From Alphaproteobacteria bacterium (GTDB taxonomy: Bacteria; Pseudomonadota; Alphaproteobacteria; UBA3830): a stretch of 48,254 nt of DNA. The stretch spans positions 1-48,254 of the forward strand of contig JAGCFW010000004.1 of the NCBI GenBank assembly GCA_017649895.1, written 5' to 3'. This document shows, one piece after another, positions 44,215-48,254 of this stretch (its first letter is position 1; every line of letters begins with the position of its first letter). The translations under genes and the position numbers were made by a program. Under the pieces are notes generated by a model. The model searched no databases and was not told the origin of the DNA. It was given only the letters and a program-made list of their open reading frames with translations.

Positions 44215-45084
44215 CTAATCATTCGCAACCGCGCTCGCACCGGCCACAACCTCCGTCAGCTCCTGTGTAATGCCGTACTGACGCGTGCGGTTGTACCTTA
44301 TCGTAAGATCTCCCAGCATCTCGTCGGCGTTACGCGTAGCGTTATCCATTGATCTCATACGCGAACTCTGCTCGCTCGCCATGCTTTCCAAAGCCGCCTG
44401 ATAAATCTGGATTCCCAAGTTGTAGGGCAGCAGATTTTCCAGCACTTCATCCGCGCTCGGCTCAAAAATGGTCTCGGTGACGTCTTTGTTTTCCTCTCGC
44501 TTAAGCGGAATCAGACTTTCTTCGCCGACGGTCATCCTCATAGCCGAATAGTAGTGAGTGAAAACGAGAGAAACCCTGTCGACCGCTTCTTTACGAAATT
44601 CTTCGATCACCCGAGCCGCAAGATTGCGCGAGTTTTCAAGAATTTCGCCCTTATAAAAATCAGCCACCAATTCTAAAGATTCCTTTTCCGACAGCGCATG
44701 TCTCAGCATTTGATACAATTTATTTCCGACGCACAGAATTTCAATTTTGACACCTGCCGCACGACGTTCCGCGACAATTTCCCTCAGTTTTTTACTCAGC
44801 AAATAGTTGAAATTTCCGCAAAATCCCTTGTCGGATGCAAAGGCGATCAAAACCTCGCTTTTAACGGACTCTCGACCGTCAAACAGCTCGTAACTCTTTG
44901 CGAGATTTTCCCTTTTGATCGTCGCCAGAATTTTTTTCAGTTCATTTGCATAGGGTTTGGAGGCCAAAGCGCGCTGTTCTGCCTTGCGCAACTTCACTCC
45001 GGCGACCAACTTCATGGCAGCCGTAACCTTGCGAATCGCTCTGATTCCGCCGATTTTGATGCGCAGCTCCTTCAGATTAGCCAT
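44215..45084 (-). CDS. atpG: ATP synthase F1 gamma subunit
   Basis: 289 aa: N-terminal helix ELRIKIGGIRAIRKVTAAMK, middle IAFASDKGFCGNFNYLLSK, C-terminal helix SSRMRSMDNATRNADEMLGD. Forms the central rotating shaft. Sits between atpA (20 bp) and atpD (35 bp). Confidence 0.97.
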   Translation of the reverse strand: MANLKELRIKIGGIRAIRKVTAAMKLVAGVKLRKAEQRALASKPYANELKKILATIKRENLAKSYELFDGRESVKSEVLIAFASDKGFCGNFNYLLSKKLREIVAERRAAGVKIEILCVGNKLYQMLRHALSEKESLELVADFYKGEILENSRNLAARVIEEFRKEAVDRVSLVFTHYYSAMRMTVGEESLIPLKREENKDVTETIFEPSADEVLENLLPYNLGIQIYQAALESMASEQSSRMRSMDNATRNADEMLGDLTIRYNRTRQYGITQELTEVVAGASAVAND

Positions 45085-45104
45085 TGTCTCCGAATCCTCT
45101 CAGA

Positions 45105-46643
45105 TTAATCATTGCCCTCGAAATCCTTCAGATACTGATCCAAAACTGTCTTCAGCTTCGTTTCGGTCTCCTCGGTGATCTTCTTCTGGGAGCGAATGTC
45201 TGCAACGATCTCCTCCGCCTCGCGCTTGATACGATCCAACACGTATTTTTCGAAATCCTTAACCTGCGAAAGCTTCAAACCGTCGAGATATCCGTGAACT
45301 CCTAGGTAGATCGCAATCACCTGATCTTCAACCTTCATCGGAGAATATTGCGGCTGCTTCAAAATTTCCGTCAACCTCTCTCCGCGCGCAATCAACTGCT
45401 TGCTGGATGCATCCAAATCCGAAGCGAACTGCGCGAAACTCGCCATTTCTCGGTACTGCGCCAGCTCCAGCTTGATCTTTCCCGCGACCTGCTTCATACA
45501 TTTCGTTTGAGCCGCCGATCCGACACGACTGACCGAAGCTCCCGCATTTATCGCCGGACGAATTCCCTTGTAGAATAACTCATTTTCGAGGAAAATCTGC
45601 CCGTCAGTGATCGAAATCACGTTCGTCGGAATGTAGGCCGAAATATCTCCCGCCTGAGTCTCGATTACAGGCAAAGCCGTCAGCGATCCGCCGCCCAGAG
45701 ACTCATCCAACTTCGCCGCACGCTCCAACAATCGCGAATGCAAATAGAAGACATCTCCCGGATATGCCTCTCGCCCAGGAGGTCTACGCAGCAACAACGA
45801 CATCTGACGATAAGCCACAGCGTGTTTCGAAAGATCGTCGTAAATAATCAGCGCGTGCATGCCGTTGTCGCGGAAATACTCTCCCATCGCGCAACCCGCA
45901 TAAGGCGCGAGATACTGCATCGGCGCGACATCCGAAGCCGTTGCGGCAACAATCGTAGTGTATTCCATGGCGCCTGCGTCTGTGAGAGTCTTGACGATCT
46001 GAGCGACCGAAGACCTCTTCTGCCCGATCACGACGTAGATGCAGTACAATTTTTCGCTCTCAATGTTGTGATCGAAAGCGTATTTCTGGTTGATAATCGT
46101 ATCGATCGCGATGGCCGTCTTTCCCGTTTGACGATCCCCGATAATTAATTCTCTCTGTCCGCGCCCGATCGGGACAATCGAATCGACCGCCTTCAGTCCC
46201 GTGTGCATCGGTTCGAACACCGATTTTCGCGAAATAATTCCGGGTGCTTTGATGTCCACCGGCTTGAATTCGGCCGCTTCAATATCACCTTTTCCGTCGA
46301 TTGGTTCTCCGAGTGGATTCACGATGCGCCCCAGCAGAGACTTTCCGACCGGAACCTCCAAAATTTTGTGGGTACGGCGAACCTCCATGCCCTCGTGCAC
46401 GTCGCGGTCTTCTCCGAACAACACAACATCGATCGTGTCCTCTCCCAAGTTCATCGCCAAACCTGAAGTACCCGACTCGAACACAACCTTCTCGTTCATC
46501 GCGACATTATCCAGACCGTAAACGCGAGCGACTCCGTCTCCGACCGACAGAACCTTTCCGACCTCGACGAACTCCGGACCGGCGTCAAAATTCAGAATTC
46601 TTTCCTTTAATATTGAACCAATTTCCGATGGTTTAATTTTCAT
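45105..46643 (-). CDS. atpA: ATP synthase F1 alpha subunit
   Basis: 512 aa from ATG 46641-46643, which has GGAGGT just upstream; an earlier ATG in frame lies within that ribosome site. Walker A is [37 protein letters not shown] and [20 protein letters not shown] are family signatures. Regulatory nucleotide-binding subunit of F1. atpH (delta), normally immediately upstream, is absent; a secreted ankyrin gene is there instead. Confidence 0.98.
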   Translation of the reverse strand: MKIKPSEIGSILKERILNFDAGPEFVEVGKVLSVGDGVARVYGLDNVAMNEKVVFESGTSGLAMNLGEDTIDVVLFGEDRDVHEGMEVRRTHKILEVPVGKSLLGRIVNPLGEPIDGKGDIEAAEFKPVDIKAPGIISRKSVFEPMHTGLKAVDSIVPIGRGQRELIIGDRQTGKTAIAIDTIINQKYAFDHNIESEKLYCIYVVIGQKRSSVAQIVKTLTDAGAMEYTTIVAATASDVAPMQYLAPYAGCAMGEYFRDNGMHALIIYDDLSKHAVAYRQMSLLLRRPPGREAYPGDVFYLHSRLLERAAKLDESLGGGSLTALPVIETQAGDISAYIPTNVISITDGQIFLENELFYKGIRPAINAGASVSRVGSAAQTKCMKQVAGKIKLELAQYREMASFAQFASDLDASSKQLIARGERLTEILKQPQYSPMKVEDQVIAIYLGVHGYLDGLKLSQVKDFEKYVLDRIKREAEEIVADIRSQKKITEETETKLKTVLDQYLKDFEGND

Positions 46644-46778
46644 AACTACCTCCATGCGCCCGAATAAACTCGGACTCGTACACTTTTACCGCAAATGATT
46701 GGGAAATTCAAGGAGAAAGAGCCGACAACAAGAAAGTAGATTGAAAGTTCTACAACCCCATTGTCGACTATTTAAATA

Positions 46779-47390
46779 TTACGCCGCAGTAGCCGGCTTT
46801 ATGCTCTCAATTAGAAACTTGACCATCTCCCGGTTTTTGTTTTTTCCCGCCAATTGCACAGGAGTATCCCCATCGTTATTCTGTACGTTTACATTAGCAC
46901 CGTGTTCAACCAGGTATTTTACTACCGAAAAGTGATTACATTTAGCAGCAGCCGTCAACGCAGTGTTTCCGAAAACATCTATTGAATTTACGTTGGCATT
47001 TTGTTTTATCCCCCATTTCACTACATTAAGCATTCCATATCCAGCTGCATATATTAAGACATACTCTACTGACACCCCCGGCTCTTTTTCCAACAAGGTA
47101 GCTATCTTTGAAATATTTCCATTTCTTATGGAACTTTGTAAAAGTGATAAAAACCTACTCGCTTCATCCGCACTACTTACGTTTTTTAACTCTACTAACA
47201 CCATATTATCGGGTTTCTCATTTTTCGCATATTCTTCAATCTTGGGATTACCAAATCCGGACAGATTGAAATGCGGATCTCGGGTATTAAAACTTGTCCC
47301 CTCATTCCACTGTTGAAAATTACGATTATTCATCCCCAAAACACTCGACGTTAAAGTCGCGAAACTCAAAATAACTGCAAATTTTTTCAT
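46779..47390 (-). CDS. Secreted ankyrin-repeat protein
   Basis: Signal peptide MKKFAVILSFATLTSSVLG, then M. Mature part: a segment KIEEYAKNEKPDNMVLVELK resembling one in the 22797 protein, then about four ankyrin repeats (SSIRNGNISKIATLLEKE, GNTALTAAAKCNHFSVVKYL, GDTPVQLAGKNKNREMVKFL) and a short tail. It lacks the ~45-residue module of the other family members. Located where atpH usually is, upstream of atpA, on the same strand. Confidence 0.9.
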   Translation of the reverse strand: MKKFAVILSFATLTSSVLGMNNRNFQQWNEGTSFNTRDPHFNLSGFGNPKIEEYAKNEKPDNMVLVELKNVSSADEASRFLSLLQSSIRNGNISKIATLLEKEPGVSVEYVLIYAAGYGMLNVVKWGIKQNANVNSIDVFGNTALTAAAKCNHFSVVKYLVEHGANVNVQNNDGDTPVQLAGKNKNREMVKFLIESIKPATAA

Positions 47391-47649
47391 GCTACAACCC
47401 CCACAAAAACTTTCTCTTTCTCAATACCGCTACACTTTTCATAATATCTACAATAACTTACTGATATCAAGTGCCACTCCGTTTATGACAAAAAATATCA
47501 AATATTTTTCGGATTTTTTCTTAAACCGCTCTCTCGCACAAGATTTTTCACGAAACAGTTTTTATGCAAAACAACTACCCATGGAATAGGCTAGCACAAA
47601 TCTCTGACCAAATCAATCGAATGACTCATCAGATGACATACCGATCAGC
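47391..47649. other. Upstream region of the ankyrin gene
   Basis: AT-rich, no gene seen. It presumably carries the promoter of the 46779-47390 gene and runs into the DnaA-box cluster. Confidence 0.4.
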
Positions 47650-47882
47650 TTGTGGATAACTTTGTGTACAACTTTGTGCATAATTTGTGGATAAGTTAAA
47701 ATTCGGCGAGTTATCCACACTCATCCACAAAAAACTCACATGTTTATCCACAGATTTTTGGTCCGATTTTTAGTGTGTTTTTATAATAAAATCAAAGAGT
47801 TATTTGAGAAAATACCCAAGTTATCCACAAAAAACGCGCTTACCAACAACAACAATATATTAGATATATATATATTGTTGTT
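47650..47882. other. Candidate chromosomal replication origin (oriC-like)
   Basis: Eight DnaA-box-like nonamers. Inverted orientation: TGTGGATAA 47651-47659, TGTGTACAA 47663-47671 (two mismatches), TGTGCATAA 47675-47683 (one mismatch), TGTGGATAA 47686-47694. Direct orientation: TTATCCACA 47711-47719, TCATCCACA 47721-47729 (one mismatch), TTATCCACA 47744-47752 and 47821-47829. The first four are spaced 11-12 bp, one helix turn. An AT-only inverted repeat (aacaacaatatat 47848-47860, atatattgttgtt 47870-47882) follows, suitable as a DNA-unwinding element. Confidence 0.65.
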
Positions 47883-48033
47883 TTTAACTTTTTCAGAGAA
47901 TTTAAGCAGATTTCAAGGCAATTTGAGTCAATAATTCACCTAATTCATCCGTTTCGAAAAGAGGCGTGACGACCATTATTGAGGTGTTTTTGCTACAAAA
48001 ATATTCTGGATAAACTGATAAAGATGCATTACT

Positions 48034-48052
48034 AACCCCAATTATGGATTAG
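48034..48052. repeat. Possible terminal repeat of the IS element
   Basis: accccaattatggattagc straddles the transposase stop codon. IS982-type elements have short terminal repeats beginning AC close to the transposase end. The other end is outside the window, so this is tentative. Confidence 0.4.
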
Positions 48053-48254
48053 CAAGCAGAAAGGAACGACTGGCAACCGAAGGTTTAGAAGGCTTTAACT
48101 GATAGGCAGTAAATGTAAAAATGATGTGCACGAGCATGTTTATAAAGGATCTATGCCGGAAGTGTTCGAGCATGAATTTGTTTTTGAGGTTGTCGAAAAC
48201 CATATCTACGAGAGAGCGTTTGCGCAGAAAAAATTTTCCCTCGAACGACATCAA
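48042..48254 (-). mobile_element. IS982-family transposase, C-terminal part (cut by window edge)
   Basis: The visible 70 codons contain GKFFLRKRSLVDMVFDNLKN, then LEHFRHRSFINMLVHIIFTF and AYQLKPSKPS, the C-terminal signature of IS982-type DDE transposases. The position usually holding the catalytic Glu (RSL[I/V]E) reads Asp. The reading frame enters from beyond 48254, so the gene start and the other terminal repeat are not visible. Confidence 0.8.

Noticed and set aside
47845-47890. AT-rich dyad read as a transcription terminator
   Set aside because: The stem is almost pure A/T with no GC core, and no gene ends nearby; the DnaA-box context makes an unwinding element more likely.

Overview
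The window looks like chromosomal DNA of an AT-rich, host-associated alphaproteobacterium, most like the obligate intracellular Holosporales/Rickettsiales-type lineages. That placement is an inference. It rests on low GC, many exported ankyrin-repeat proteins, a DUF2608 exported HAD-like lipoprotein, a SUFU-like relic, GT25 enzymes carrying signal peptides, and housekeeping genes of alphaproteobacterial type (ffs-dnaX-ybaB, prfB with its frameshift, dnaKJ, atpAGD). No rRNA, CRISPR array or prophage was seen.

Layout. 1-673: gene-free DNA with a copy of a dispersed repeat and a small DnaA-box-like cluster. 674-5748: four exported, probably effector-type proteins (multi-HTH, ankyrin, and two with nuclear-localisation-like motifs). 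5958-8982: SUFU relic, DUF2628 membrane protein, DUF2608 lipoprotein, APH(6)-like kinase. 8983-9571: repeats, including a transplanted tail of prfB. 9572-13031: two paralogous small secreted proteins and a sensor-kinase-like protein whose phospho-accepting His is replaced by Val. 13142-14884: monothiol glutaredoxin, fused folK-folP, tRNA-Arg(CCG). 15086-17626: three exported proteins in a row. 17728-21932: ybaB, dnaX, SRP RNA, an MFS transporter and prfB. 22016-22486: two tiny membrane proteins. 22797-33115: five secreted ankyrin genes surrounding dnaK-dnaJ; two of them share a structured 5' leader. 33215-34732: two exported GT25 glycosyltransferase-like proteins. 34733-35440: repeats. 35441-39592: MBL hydrolase and an exported acidic membrane/coiled-coil pair. 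39679-46643: yraN, atpC, then an opposite-strand exported HExxH protein inserted between atpC and atpD-atpG-atpA. 46779-47390: another secreted ankyrin protein. 47650-47882: dense DnaA boxes next to an AT-rich dyad, a good candidate oriC. 48042-48254: 3' end of an IS982-family transposase cut by the window edge.

How it fits together. Conserved core genes (ATP synthase, chaperones, folate, translation and replication factors) are interleaved with a lineage-specific secretome. Most exported proteins carry a short signal peptide ending in a shared [A/V/I]-[F/L/W]-G-M motif. Many have features of host-directed effectors: ankyrin repeats, NLS-like basic runs, a SUMO-interaction-like motif and HTH repeats. 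The strongest candidates for something undescribed are the covarying RNA leader of the ankyrin genes, the secreted multi-HTH protein, the NLS/SIM protein, the His-less kinase, and a ~45-residue non-ankyrin module shared by six ankyrin proteins.
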